From assembly GCA_955652155.1 (NCBI GenBank), contig CATPAT010000160.1, positions 1-7,869 on the forward strand: DNA of 7,869 bases. Reading direction: 5' to 3'. Below the pieces are notes generated by a model. That model did no database searches, had not been told where the DNA came from, and saw only the letters and a program-made list of their open reading frames with translations. This document shows, one piece after another, positions 1-6,569 of the stretch; the first letter of the stretch is position 1, and the number at the start of each line of letters is the position of its first letter. Origin of the DNA: an uncultured Chthoniobacterales bacterium. GTDB lineage: Bacteria; Verrucomicrobiota; Verrucomicrobiia; Chthoniobacterales; UBA10450. The translations under genes were made by a program, and so were the position numbers.

Positions 1-68
1 GGCGTCGGCTGTTCGTAACGTTTGAGGCGAAGCAGCTTCGTTATTTCGTTGTCGTTAAACTCGTCCAT
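1..68 (-). CDS. N-terminal fragment of an unidentified small protein following the sigma factor gene
   Basis: The first 22 codons of a minus-strand reading frame run from an ATG at 68-66 off the left edge of the window. They read MDEFNDNEITKLLRLKRYEQ followed by T and probably P. The ATG lies 9 bases after the TGA of the sigma factor gene, so the two are very likely co-transcribed. The fragment is charged and helix-prone, with no membrane segment in the visible part. I recall similar starts (LLRLKRYEQP) in conserved verrucomicrobial proteins, but I cannot name a characterised family. Position directly behind an ECF-type sigma factor is the usual place for an anti-sigma factor or sigma-linked membrane protein, so that role is a reasonable inference from context only. 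No strong Shine-Dalgarno sequence precedes the ATG, so translational coupling to the sigma gene is possible. Confidence 0.6.
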   Translation of the reverse strand, partial: MDEFNDNEITKLLRLKRYEQPT

Positions 69-77
69 GGGCGCTAA

Positions 78-767
78 TCAGGTGACCGGATTTTTTCGAA
101 ACTCGTCTAGATAATTTTGCAGTTGCCGGTTGGCGTAGAAAAGCCTGGACCGTACTGTGCCTTCTGAAACACGCAAGATTTTACTGATTTCTGCGTGGGG
201 CATCCCCTGAATATGGAACATCGTGACCACTGCTCTGTGTTCATCAGACAATTTCATCATCGCCTCGTTCAACCTTTTTTGGAGCTCGGACAGGTCGGCC
301 TCCCGCACCGGACTGGTGGAGGCGGTCGCCTCGAGGAATTCCTTGTCGTTCTGAATGCTGGCATCGACATCGTCCAGGCTGAGCTGGAAACGGCGGCCAC
401 GTTTTTTGAGAAAATTCAGCGTCATGTTCACCGCGATCGAATGGATCCAAGTGTAAAAGGACGACTTCCCCCGGAAGCCGCGGATCGCCTTGTAAGCCTT
501 GGAAAAAATGTCCTGCAACAGGTCGTTCGTGTCCTCATGGTTCGAGGTCATGTTGTAAACCAACCCGTAGAGACGCGGCGTGTATTTCACCACCAGCTGA
601 TCGAAGGCGCTCGCGTCGCCTTCCTGCGTGCGCGCCACCAGTTGCTGGTCTTCGTCCTTCCGAGCCTCGTCCATCGGGTTTCTTTTAGACTTAACACCGG
701 CATCCGGCCCGGACGACAACAAATCGGTCAGGCGCCGAGCCGGTGGTAACGCAATCGCGGGATTCAT
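78..767 (-). CDS. ECF-type (sigma-70 family) RNA polymerase sigma factor
   Basis: This is an alternative sigma factor that would direct RNA polymerase to a specific promoter set. The 229-residue product has a sigma region 2 at about residues 53-125, including the DLLQDIFSKAYKAI and FYTWIHSIAVNMTLNFLKKRGRR stretches that bind core enzyme and the -10 element. A variable linker (about 126-160) follows, then a sigma region 4 at about 163-217 with a helix-turn-helix (MPHAEISKILRVSEGTVRSR) for -35 recognition. There is no region 1.1 or 3, as expected for ECF sigmas. The start is ambiguous. The ATG at 767 adds a basic, proline-rich extension of 31 residues, whereas an internal ATG at 674 (Met32, MDEARKDED) would give a normal ECF-length protein of 198 residues. 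I kept the longer frame because it begins 25 bases after the preceding stop and has GAG about 10 bases upstream. The gene lies between a YugP-like protease and a small ORF. Its target regulon cannot be told from sequence. Confidence 0.93.
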   Translation of the reverse strand: MNPAIALPPARRLTDLLSSGPDAGVKSKRNPMDEARKDEDQQLVARTQEGDASAFDQLVVKYTPRLYGLVYNMTSNHEDTNDLLQDIFSKAYKAIRGFRGKSSFYTWIHSIAVNMTLNFLKKRGRRFQLSLDDVDASIQNDKEFLEATASTSPVREADLSELQKRLNEAMMKLSDEHRAVVTMFHIQGMPHAEISKILRVSEGTVRSRLFYANRQLQNYLDEFRKNPVT

Positions 768-792
768 TTCTTACTCAGCGCCCTTCGCAAGC

Positions 793-1485
793 TCAACGCC
801 GATCCCGTATCGACATTAACCAGAGCAAGTTGCCCAGGGCGGCGATAAAAGCGGCGACGTAGGTCAGCGCGGCGGCGTTGAGCACCTTGTTCACGCCGGC
901 CACTTCTTCCCCAGGCTGCACAATGTGCATTTGTTGCAGAATAATTTTCGCCCGCCGCGAAGCGTCGAATTCCACCGGAAGCGTGATCAATTGGAAGATC
1001 GCGAGGATGAGGTAGCAATAAATTCCGAGCGTGATCAGGCCCGTGATCCGAAACCAAAGGCCACCGATGATGATGAACGGCAGCATTTGCGACGCGACCA
1101 TCGTCACCGGCACAATTGCCATCCGTGCTTTGAGCGGCGCGTAAGCTTTCGCGTGTTGAATCGCGTGCCCGGTTTCGTGCGCGGCTATTCCGAGGGCCGC
1201 GACCGACGGTGTATCGTAAACGTTGCTCGACAAGTGAAGTTTTTTGTTGGTGGGATCGTAATGATCCCCGAGGAAACCGTCGGTTTGCACAACATCGACG
1301 TCGTGGATTTGGGCGGCCTGTAAAATCTCGCGGGCACATTCCGCACCGGTGATGTTTGATGAAGCGCGCACCTTTCCCCATTTGTTGAATGCGCTGGTGA
1401 CCCGGATCTGCGCCCAAATGCCAAGGATTAACGGGACGCCGATGTAAAGCAGCCAATTGTGACCAAAGCCGATTGGATAGAACAT
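793..1485 (-). CDS. YugP-family membrane zinc metallopeptidase
   Basis: A membrane-embedded neutral zinc metalloprotease of the YugP type (Zn_peptidase_2 family). Its physiological substrates are poorly known. The 230-residue product has the family length. The zinc-binding HEXXH motif lies in HETGHAIQH at residues 103-111 (His103, Glu104, His107), preceded by the family-typical YDPTNKKLHLSSNVYDTPSVAALGIA context. LPVEFDASRRA at 169-179 probably supplies the third zinc ligand through Glu172. Hydrophobic segments are visible at about 12-28, 122-140, 143-168 and 203-226, so catalysis would take place at the membrane. The start MFYPIGFGHNWLLYIGV places the first membrane helix where YugP proteins have it, which supports the ATG at 1485. 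The gene leads a probable operon with the ECF-type sigma gene, 25 bases downstream. No active-site residue is missing. Assignment to the family is firm. A role in regulated proteolysis linked to the sigma factor is inference. Confidence 0.93.
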   Translation of the reverse strand: MFYPIGFGHNWLLYIGVPLILGIWAQIRVTSAFNKWGKVRASSNITGAECAREILQAAQIHDVDVVQTDGFLGDHYDPTNKKLHLSSNVYDTPSVAALGIAAHETGHAIQHAKAYAPLKARMAIVPVTMVASQMLPFIIIGGLWFRITGLITLGIYCYLILAIFQLITLPVEFDASRRAKIILQQMHIVQPGEEVAGVNKVLNAAALTYVAAFIAALGNLLWLMSIRDRR

Positions 1486-1494
1486 GCCTGTGGT

Positions 1495-1522
1495 AATCTA
1501 GTTGCCTAAATTAGACGCTCAA
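1495..1522 (-). promoter_or_regulatory. Candidate promoter of the YugP-like protease/sigma operon
   Basis: On the minus strand, TTGAGC (1522-1517) and TAGATT (1500-1495) are separated by 16 bases. Each matches four of six bases of the sigma-70 consensus. The -10 hexamer ends only 9 bases before the ATG at 1485, so the transcript would have almost no leader. This is a weak match, given because nothing better lies between the gene and the palindromic element. Confidence 0.25.
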
Positions 1523-1571
1523 CGACGATGCGCGTTCATTTGGCCTTTGTGGCCGCTGCACCGTGCGAAGC

Positions 1572-1643
1572 GTTGTAGCTGCCGATGTCCCCATCGGCAG
1601 ATTTCCGACAGAGTCTGCCGCCAGAGACGGCGGCAGCTACAAC
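1572..1643. repeat. REP-like palindromic element with two hairpins
   Basis: A 72-bp element is bounded by perfect 13-bp inverted repeats, GTTGTAGCTGCCG (1572-1584) and CGGCAGCTACAAC (1631-1643). Inside are two independent perfect hairpins: CTGCCGATG/CATCGGCAG (1579-1587 with 1592-1600, 4-base loop) and CTGCCGCC/GGCGGCAG (1615-1622 with 1629-1636, 6-base loop). The whole unit can therefore fold either as one long imperfect stem or as two short stems. The structure resembles paired REP or BIME elements, or a short non-autonomous mobile repeat. I recall similar GTAGCTGCCG palindromes as dispersed repeats in Verrucomicrobiota genomes, but only one copy lies in this window. It lies 32 bases past the stop codon of the M24 peptidase gene, where it could protect the mRNA 3' end or reduce read-through. 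No flanking U tract supports intrinsic termination. Confidence 0.75.
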
Positions 1644-1675
1644 ATCATCCCAGCGCGCCGCCCCTACCGATTCAT

Positions 1676-2803
1676 TCAGATTTCCAACTGCTTGGGAAAT
1701 CGCGACAGAATCTTGCAGCCTGTCGTCGTCACCACCACCACGTCTTCGTGCCGCACTCCGCCGAGCCCCGGATAATAAAGTCCCGGTTCAACCGTCAGCA
1801 CTTGTCGATCTTTCAGCGTCACTTTCTGAAGCCGCGGGTATTCGTGAATCTCCAAACCGAGACCGTGGCCGGTGCCGTGAAAAAATCCGACGTTCTTGCC
1901 TTTGCGGACTTCCGTTGGATAGCCGCGCTTCTTGAAAAGCGCTTGGATAGCTTTGTGAATTTTCATTCCGTCGATCCCGGCTCTGATTTCGCGAAGCGCG
2001 AGCTCCTGCCCTTCTTTCACCGCTTCCCAAAGTTTGCGCTGCGCATCGTTCGCTTGTCCGCGGACAACAGTCCGCGTCATATCGCCCCAGTAGCCCGTTT
2101 TGGTGTCGCGTGGAAAAATATCGAGAATGATCAACGAGTTCGCGTAAAGCGGGCCGAAGCCGCGCTCATGCGGATCGCAGGCCTGATCGCCGCCGGCGAC
2201 GATTGTGTTCGTCGGCGTGCCGCCGGCGCGCAACATCGCGGAATCGATTTCGGCGCGCAGCATTTCGGAGGTGAGCGTTTTGCCCGACCAGCGCAATTTC
2301 CTTCCGGCCGGTTTCGACGCCTTCAAAACTTCCATCGCGCGGGCCAGACCCGTTTCGGTAATGCGCAACGCGCGACCAATTAACTTCAGCTCCGCATCCG
2401 TTTTGGCTTCGCGTTCCGGCCAAAAGAGCCCGTTGGTCATGGCAAGATCGACATCGTTCTTTGCCAGTTCCCGGGCATACCCAAGCTGAAAATTCGCCGG
2501 AACGAAAGCGCTTTTTACGCCGCGCTTGCTCAGAAAATGCGCGAGCACTTTCTCATAAGGCGGCGCTTGTTTCGCTTTGCCCTGCACTTCGCGCTCGAGT
2601 TGATTGAACGAAACAAACTCGTCCACCTTTGCCGTCCGTCGGCCGCGGTCCATTTCGAGATCGCTCAAAACGATTGTGCGCTTTCCGTTTTGCTCGAGAA
2701 AAATGAATGGGTCGCCAGCCCAAAACTTGGTCGCGTAAAGCATGTCGGCATCGATGTCGCTTGCCGCGACGATCAGTCGGGTTCCATTCTCAGCGTTCTT
2801 CAT
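1676..2803 (-). CDS. M24 family aminopeptidase (Xaa-Pro aminopeptidase/prolidase-like)
   Basis: A cytoplasmic dinuclear metallopeptidase of the pita-bread fold, predicted to cleave N-terminal residues next to proline in peptides or dipeptides. The 375-residue product has a creatinase-like N-terminal domain (about 1-130) and a catalytic M24 domain (about 138-362). All five metal ligands are visible: Asp228 (LIILDIF), Asp241 (GDMTRT), His313 (HGTGHGLGLE), Glu339 (LTVEPGLYY) and Glu353 (GVRHEDVVVV). His212 (DPHERG) and His320 (LEIHEYP) match the histidines that line the proline-binding site in this family. Intact ligands argue for an active enzyme. I cannot separate aminopeptidase P from prolidase specificity by eye, and the length is near that of short PepQ-type bacterial members. 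It lies 76 bases behind the ABC transporter gene with a good promoter in that gap, so it can be transcribed separately. No signal peptide and no strong Shine-Dalgarno sequence are visible. Confidence 0.93.
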   Translation of the reverse strand: MKNAENGTRLIVAASDIDADMLYATKFWAGDPFIFLEQNGKRTIVLSDLEMDRGRRTAKVDEFVSFNQLEREVQGKAKQAPPYEKVLAHFLSKRGVKSAFVPANFQLGYARELAKNDVDLAMTNGLFWPEREAKTDAELKLIGRALRITETGLARAMEVLKASKPAGRKLRWSGKTLTSEMLRAEIDSAMLRAGGTPTNTIVAGGDQACDPHERGFGPLYANSLIILDIFPRDTKTGYWGDMTRTVVRGQANDAQRKLWEAVKEGQELALREIRAGIDGMKIHKAIQALFKKRGYPTEVRKGKNVGFFHGTGHGLGLEIHEYPRLQKVTLKDRQVLTVEPGLYYPGLGGVRHEDVVVVTTTGCKILSRFPKQLEI

Positions 2804-2813
2804 AGTAGCTTGA

Positions 2814-2841
2814 ATTGTAGGGCAACCGAATCCGTTGCCAA
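2814..2841 (-). promoter_or_regulatory. Candidate sigma-70 promoter of the M24 peptidase gene, containing an inverted repeat
   Basis: On the minus strand TTGGCA (2841-2836) and TACAAT (2819-2814) each match five of six consensus bases and are separated by 16 bases. This is the best promoter match in the window. A perfect inverted repeat, GGCAAC/GTTGCC (2821-2826 with 2834-2839, 7-base loop), fills the spacer and overlaps the -35 hexamer, so it could be an operator. The -10 ends 10 bases before the ATG at 2803, which predicts a leader of only a few bases. Confidence 0.5.
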
Positions 2842-2865
2842 ATAAAGATCAGTCTGAATACCGCC

Positions 2866-2880
2866 AGTCCGGCTCGGACT
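2866..2880 (-). terminator. Short hairpin at the stop codon of the ABC transporter gene
   Basis: AGTCCG (2866-2871) and CGGACT (2875-2880) form a perfect 6-bp stem with a 3-base loop that starts at the last base of the TAA stop of the ABC gene. There is no U tract after it, so it is at best a weak terminator or an mRNA 3'-end structure. Confidence 0.25.
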
Positions 2881-5800
2881 TAGATTCGCCGGACTTCGAG
2901 TTGGCGGCGCAGGATCCAGAATAGCAATCCGAGCATGCCCAATGTCGAGCCAATCAACACGAGCGTGTTGAAGACAAAGACGCTGATTTTGACTCCGAGG
3001 TAGCGTTTCTCTGCGCCGAAAAAAACATTCGGCCGGCTTCCGCGGCGATAATCGCTCTGCTCCATTTCCGCGTTCGAAATCAGATCGGAAACCTTCTGGT
3101 TCACATAAATCTGTTCCGCCGTGACCGCGCCTTTCGCCTGTTTGAACGCGCCCGAGTCAAAGGATCGCTTTCGATCAAGCACTTGATCGACCTGCGCAAG
3201 ATAATGATCGAGCTCGTCGGCGGATGTCGCTTCGAGGCCGGACAAAACCGCGAGCACTTCCTTCAACTCGTCGAGTCGCTTCCCTTCGGCGGGATCTTGT
3301 CGATGTCTCCCGACAATGGAATCGATCTCGCGTTGAGCGCGCTCCTGCCGAGACGTGAGCGGATTCAACTTCGCCTGGGCCACAATCATTTCCTCGTACG
3401 ACCAGCGCATCGGAATAAATTGGCACACGAACGGCACCTGTAATTTGCTCTCCATTTTTTTGCTGCGGTCTTTGTTCGGATGTTCGTGGAACCAGCGAGT
3501 CAGCGAGTAAACCAGGCTGAGATTGCGGTTCATATCTTCGTACTTGATCAGGGCGCCGCTCATCAGAATCTGCGGAATCAAAACTAACGGCACGATGTTG
3601 GCCGCGGTTTTGGCATCGGAAACCAGTGATGAAACGAGTAGACCAAGCGCGAGACTTCCGACCGCGGTCATGAACATCAGCGCGAGATGGGTCCAAAACA
3701 TTCCCCGCATCTCAAGAACGTAGTTGCCGATCAGGACGAAGAGGACGCACTGGATCAGGGCGAAGACCGACAACGACGACATCTTCGCGAAGATGTAATA
3801 CGGCAATCGGACATCCAGATTGCGCTCGCGTTGCAGCACCGGCCGGTCGCGAATGATGTCGTCGGCGCTGTTGGTCAGCGACAGAAACATCACTACCAGC
3901 AATCCCAGAAACAAATAGGTCGGAACGTGAAAAGCCGATGCGAAATCGTATTTCCCACTTTCCGAATAACGCAGCAGCGTGCCAATCAACAGAGCGAGAA
4001 CGGGCGCAGCACAGGTTGTGATCCAAATGTTGGCGCGGTTGCGCAGCTTGCTGATGAATGAGCGTCGCAGGAGCGCGCGGAACTGGGTCCACTCGTCGTG
4101 CCAGCGAATCGGCAGTCGTTTTTTCCTTTGGGCCGGTGCCGAGGGCAACTGGGGCACCTGTTCGCGACGGAGCGACACCTGTTTGACGTCCTGGATCAGG
4201 CGAAACGCTTCATACTTATCGCGCCAGAATTCCGGCGAGTAACGCCGCGCTGCCACCAATTGCCCGCGACTATTCTCCTCATAGATAATGTCACCGCTCA
4301 AATCGCGCAGTGGCGTTTCGAGCACATCGAAAATGAATTCCGGTCGCGTCGTCCCGCACGAAGGACAGGCACCGAGGTCCGCCCCGAACTGATGCTGATG
4401 CTCGGCCTCGGCAAAATAGCGAAGCATTTCGGTTGGCGTCCCGAAAAAGACGAGCCGGCCGCCTTTATCAAGAAGGATCGCCTTATGAAACAACTGAAAC
4501 AGTTTGGAGCTCGGCTGGTGAATGGTGACGATGATGATTTTGTTGTGCGCCATCGAGCGAATGATCTCGATCACGTGCTCGGAATCTTTCGACGAAAGTC
4601 CTGAAGTCGGCTCGTCGAACAGATAAACGTCCGACATTCCAATCATGTCGAGCCCGATGTTGAGCCGTTTCCGTTCGCCGCCGCTCAACGTTTTCTTGAT
4701 CGCGGCGCCGACAACGGCATCGCGGCGTTCGCCCAATCCGAGCTCGACCAGTTTGGCTTCCAGTCGCCGCATTCGGTCGCGCCGTGAAAGGTGCGGTGAC
4801 CGAATCGCGGCCGCAAATTGCAGATTTTCGCCGATGGTCAAATGCTCGTCGAACGCGTCTTCCTGCGGAATGTAGCTGACGTATTTTTTGAGCTCGTCCA
4901 GGTTCGGATAGAGCGAACGGCCATTCAAGAAGATCTGGCCGCTAGTCGGTTGAAGTTGTCCGGCGAGCACTCTGAGCAACGTGCTTTTGCCCGAACCGCT
5001 CGCGCCCATTACGCAGACCAGCTCGCCCCGTGTCAGCGCGAATGAGATTCCCTCCAGGCCGGTGTCGCTGCTGCCGAAACGATGGGTCACCTCACTCACC
5101 TCCAGGGTGCGAATGATGTTTCGCTCTTCCTCGATGATCCGCTCGGAAAAGTTGCAGCGCAGAAATTGCCCCACATCGATCCGGATTGTGTCGCAATCTT
5201 TCAGAGGGTACGTCGATCTGACCGCCACATCGCCCACCAGGATCGGACGATCCGCCTCAATCACTTCCAATTGGCCGACGCGCTGGTCGTAATCGCAGAA
5301 AATTTTCAGCAACACGTCGCCGCTTGTTCCCGGCGAAAGCAAAATGTCGTCCGGATGCAGCTTGCTCGGGTCGTTCGACACCAGATATTCCGATTTCGAC
5401 GCTTTGAGTTGAAACCGGCCACCGAACGCGCGAGCTCGCCGGCGCAGATCGCTCAAATCCATCTCGCTGTCGTTGTGGAAGAGAATTTTGTCGTCGAGGC
5501 TCGCCTCCACCTGGGCACCGGACTTGAGTTTCACGCCGTTCAGCACCGCATCGACGTCGCGCAACGCTTTCACCCGCACCTTCAATCCGAACGCAATCTC
5601 GAGCGCGCTTTCGCGCGTCCGCGCGCGCTCCAGACCGACTTCGTCCGCGTCCTTGTTCACCCGCACAAAAATTTGCGGAACGGAAACGTTTTTCTTGGCG
5701 TTGAAATACTGGGCCAGCTCCTGGTAGGTCAGCACATGATCGCCGATCAGGATCCGTTGCCCCGGATAAATTCGGCAGAATCCGCCCCGCACCAACGGCC

Positions 5801-6494
5801 GGCCGCGCACCGAAACATTTTGGCTGCTGTAATTCTTCAGCAGAATCAGATCGTGATAGCGAAACGCCATCAATCGATCGCTCTCTACCAGATTTTTCAT
5901 TCGCACGTCCGCTTTGCTGTTACTGGCGAACGAGAGTGATTCCAAAGGCGACGCGCCGCGTTGATAGATCGACGGGTCGGCATCCTCTGAAGCGTTTAAT
6001 TGATAAACGATATCGATCGCTTGGGCGGCCATGCCCAGCTGCGACATGAACGAATAAAAGGCAACGACCTGTTCCTGTTTCAGTCCGGCTTGCGAAATGA
6101 GATCATAAAGTTGGACGCCGAGCATGATCTTGCGCTCGGTCGTCAATTGCGTGCTGAGCTTTTGCGCCATCGCCGCCAGATCTTGCTGCTCGTAAAGCGC
6201 CTGTCGGAAAAGTTGACGCAGTTCTGAATAAACGGCTTCCGGATAATCGTATCGCAAAAAACCAAGGCTTGAGTCTATTTCCTCTTCCAGCAGCACGCCG
6301 TCGGCTTTCGAGAAACTGGCCAGCACCTGGATCAGCACCGGGAGCAGGTTTGGACCTTCCGAAACGCTGCGCGGTTTGCGTAAGGCGCGCCGCATCAAGC
6401 GCCGCCCCTGCCTCCGGACGCGATACGCGAACGGCGTCACCTTTTGGACCGCGCGGTCAAGTTTTTCCGCGACCGTTGAAACGAGCTGAGTCAT
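2880..6494 (-). CDS. Large ABC transporter: TerB-like/FHA-like N-terminal region, ABCG-like ATPase and ABC-2 membrane domain
   Basis: A 1204-residue half-transporter with the ATPase before the membrane domain, as in the ABCG/White group; the substrate is unknown. Residues 50-165 are helical with an ADG...E motif (KADGVLLEEE, 63-72) resembling TerB-type domains. Residues 205-455 are beta-rich, with FHA-like stretches such as VLNGVKLKSGAQV (317-329). The ATPase has every motif: Walker A GASGSGKST (497-505), Q-loop Gln544, signature LSGGE (603-607), Walker B VYLFDEPT (623-630) and switch His659. A CPSC pair (Cys710, Cys713) follows, with His699 and His701 upstream. Membrane helices lie at about 821-841, 857-875, 899-925, 934-958, 964-983 and 1170-1196. 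The 180-residue stretch before the last helix is charged and helix-rich, much longer than the corresponding ABCG loop. Such a protein would act as a dimer. The ABC family call is firm. The TerB and FHA calls are by eye only. ATG 6494 has no strong Shine-Dalgarno sequence. Confidence 0.92.
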   Translation of the reverse strand: MTQLVSTVAEKLDRAVQKVTPFAYRVRRQGRRLMRRALRKPRSVSEGPNLLPVLIQVLASFSKADGVLLEEEIDSSLGFLRYDYPEAVYSELRQLFRQALYEQQDLAAMAQKLSTQLTTERKIMLGVQLYDLISQAGLKQEQVVAFYSFMSQLGMAAQAIDIVYQLNASEDADPSIYQRGASPLESLSFASNSKADVRMKNLVESDRLMAFRYHDLILLKNYSSQNVSVRGRPLVRGGFCRIYPGQRILIGDHVLTYQELAQYFNAKKNVSVPQIFVRVNKDADEVGLERARTRESALEIAFGLKVRVKALRDVDAVLNGVKLKSGAQVEASLDDKILFHNDSEMDLSDLRRRARAFGGRFQLKASKSEYLVSNDPSKLHPDDILLSPGTSGDVLLKIFCDYDQRVGQLEVIEADRPILVGDVAVRSTYPLKDCDTIRIDVGQFLRCNFSERIIEEERNIIRTLEVSEVTHRFGSSDTGLEGISFALTRGELVCVMGASGSGKSTLLRVLAGQLQPTSGQIFLNGRSLYPNLDELKKYVSYIPQEDAFDEHLTIGENLQFAAAIRSPHLSRRDRMRRLEAKLVELGLGERRDAVVGAAIKKTLSGGERKRLNIGLDMIGMSDVYLFDEPTSGLSSKDSEHVIEIIRSMAHNKIIIVTIHQPSSKLFQLFHKAILLDKGGRLVFFGTPTEMLRYFAEAEHQHQFGADLGACPSCGTTRPEFIFDVLETPLRDLSGDIIYEENSRGQLVAARRYSPEFWRDKYEAFRLIQDVKQVSLRREQVPQLPSAPAQRKKRLPIRWHDEWTQFRALLRRSFISKLRNRANIWITTCAAPVLALLIGTLLRYSESGKYDFASAFHVPTYLFLGLLVVMFLSLTNSADDIIRDRPVLQRERNLDVRLPYYIFAKMSSLSVFALIQCVLFVLIGNYVLEMRGMFWTHLALMFMTAVGSLALGLLVSSLVSDAKTAANIVPLVLIPQILMSGALIKYEDMNRNLSLVYSLTRWFHEHPNKDRSKKMESKLQVPFVCQFIPMRWSYEEMIVAQAKLNPLTSRQERAQREIDSIVGRHRQDPAEGKRLDELKEVLAVLSGLEATSADELDHYLAQVDQVLDRKRSFDSGAFKQAKGAVTAEQIYVNQKVSDLISNAEMEQSDYRRGSRPNVFFGAEKRYLGVKISVFVFNTLVLIGSTLGMLGLLFWILRRQLEVRRI

Positions 6495-6512
6495 GCAGGA
6501 TTTGGAACGAGA

Positions 6513-6540
6513 ATTTTACCGCGATTAAGAAACTAAGCAA
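6513..6540 (-). promoter_or_regulatory. Candidate promoter of the ABC transporter gene
   Basis: On the minus strand TTGCTT (6540-6535) and TAAAAT (6518-6513) are separated by 16 bases. The -10 matches five of six consensus bases, while the -35 matches only the TTG. The -10 ends 18 bases before the ATG at 6494, predicting a leader of roughly 11 bases without a Shine-Dalgarno sequence. Confidence 0.35.
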
Positions 6541-6569
6541 TGCACTGGCTCGCCTGATCCTTGCTTATC

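Larger units (their letters stand above)
1486..1675. other. Intergenic region between the M24 peptidase and YugP-like protease genes
   Basis: This 190-base stretch separates two genes on the same strand. It contains a palindromic REP-like element at 1572-1643, described separately, and a weak promoter candidate close to the protease start. Nothing else in it looks coding. The plus-strand reading frame that crosses it continues antisense through the peptidase gene and has no family resemblance. There is no classical terminator with a U tract. Confidence 0.7.

Noticed and set aside
195..749. 184-codon plus-strand frame opposite the sigma factor gene
   Set aside because: It is antisense to conserved sigma regions 2 and 4 and shows no independent motif.
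764..1456. 230-codon minus-strand frame overlapping the YugP-like protease gene
   Set aside because: It is in another frame of the same strand as a protease with an intact HEXXH motif and membrane helices. The alternative product is Arg-rich and unrelated to any family I know.
1572..1643. Interpretation of the palindrome as an intrinsic terminator
   Set aside because: The stems are strong but no U tract follows on either strand. A REP-like element describes it better, although an effect on mRNA ends remains possible.
1502..2383. 293-codon plus-strand frame across the intergenic palindrome and the M24 peptidase gene
   Set aside because: It reads through a non-coding palindromic element and then antisense to catalytic motifs of the peptidase. 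The product is Arg/His-rich without recognisable features.
5601..5630. Palindrome GAGCGCGC/GCGCGCTC with a 14-base loop inside the ABC gene
   Set aside because: It falls in codons for an Arg/Glu-rich stretch (ERARTRESALE) using GC-rich codons, so the CGCG symmetry is explained by codon choice.
5082..5939. 285-codon plus-strand frame inside the ABC transporter gene
   Set aside because: It is antisense to the conserved ABC protein and has no domain motif. Its composition (His, Arg, Gln rich) is typical of an antisense shadow.
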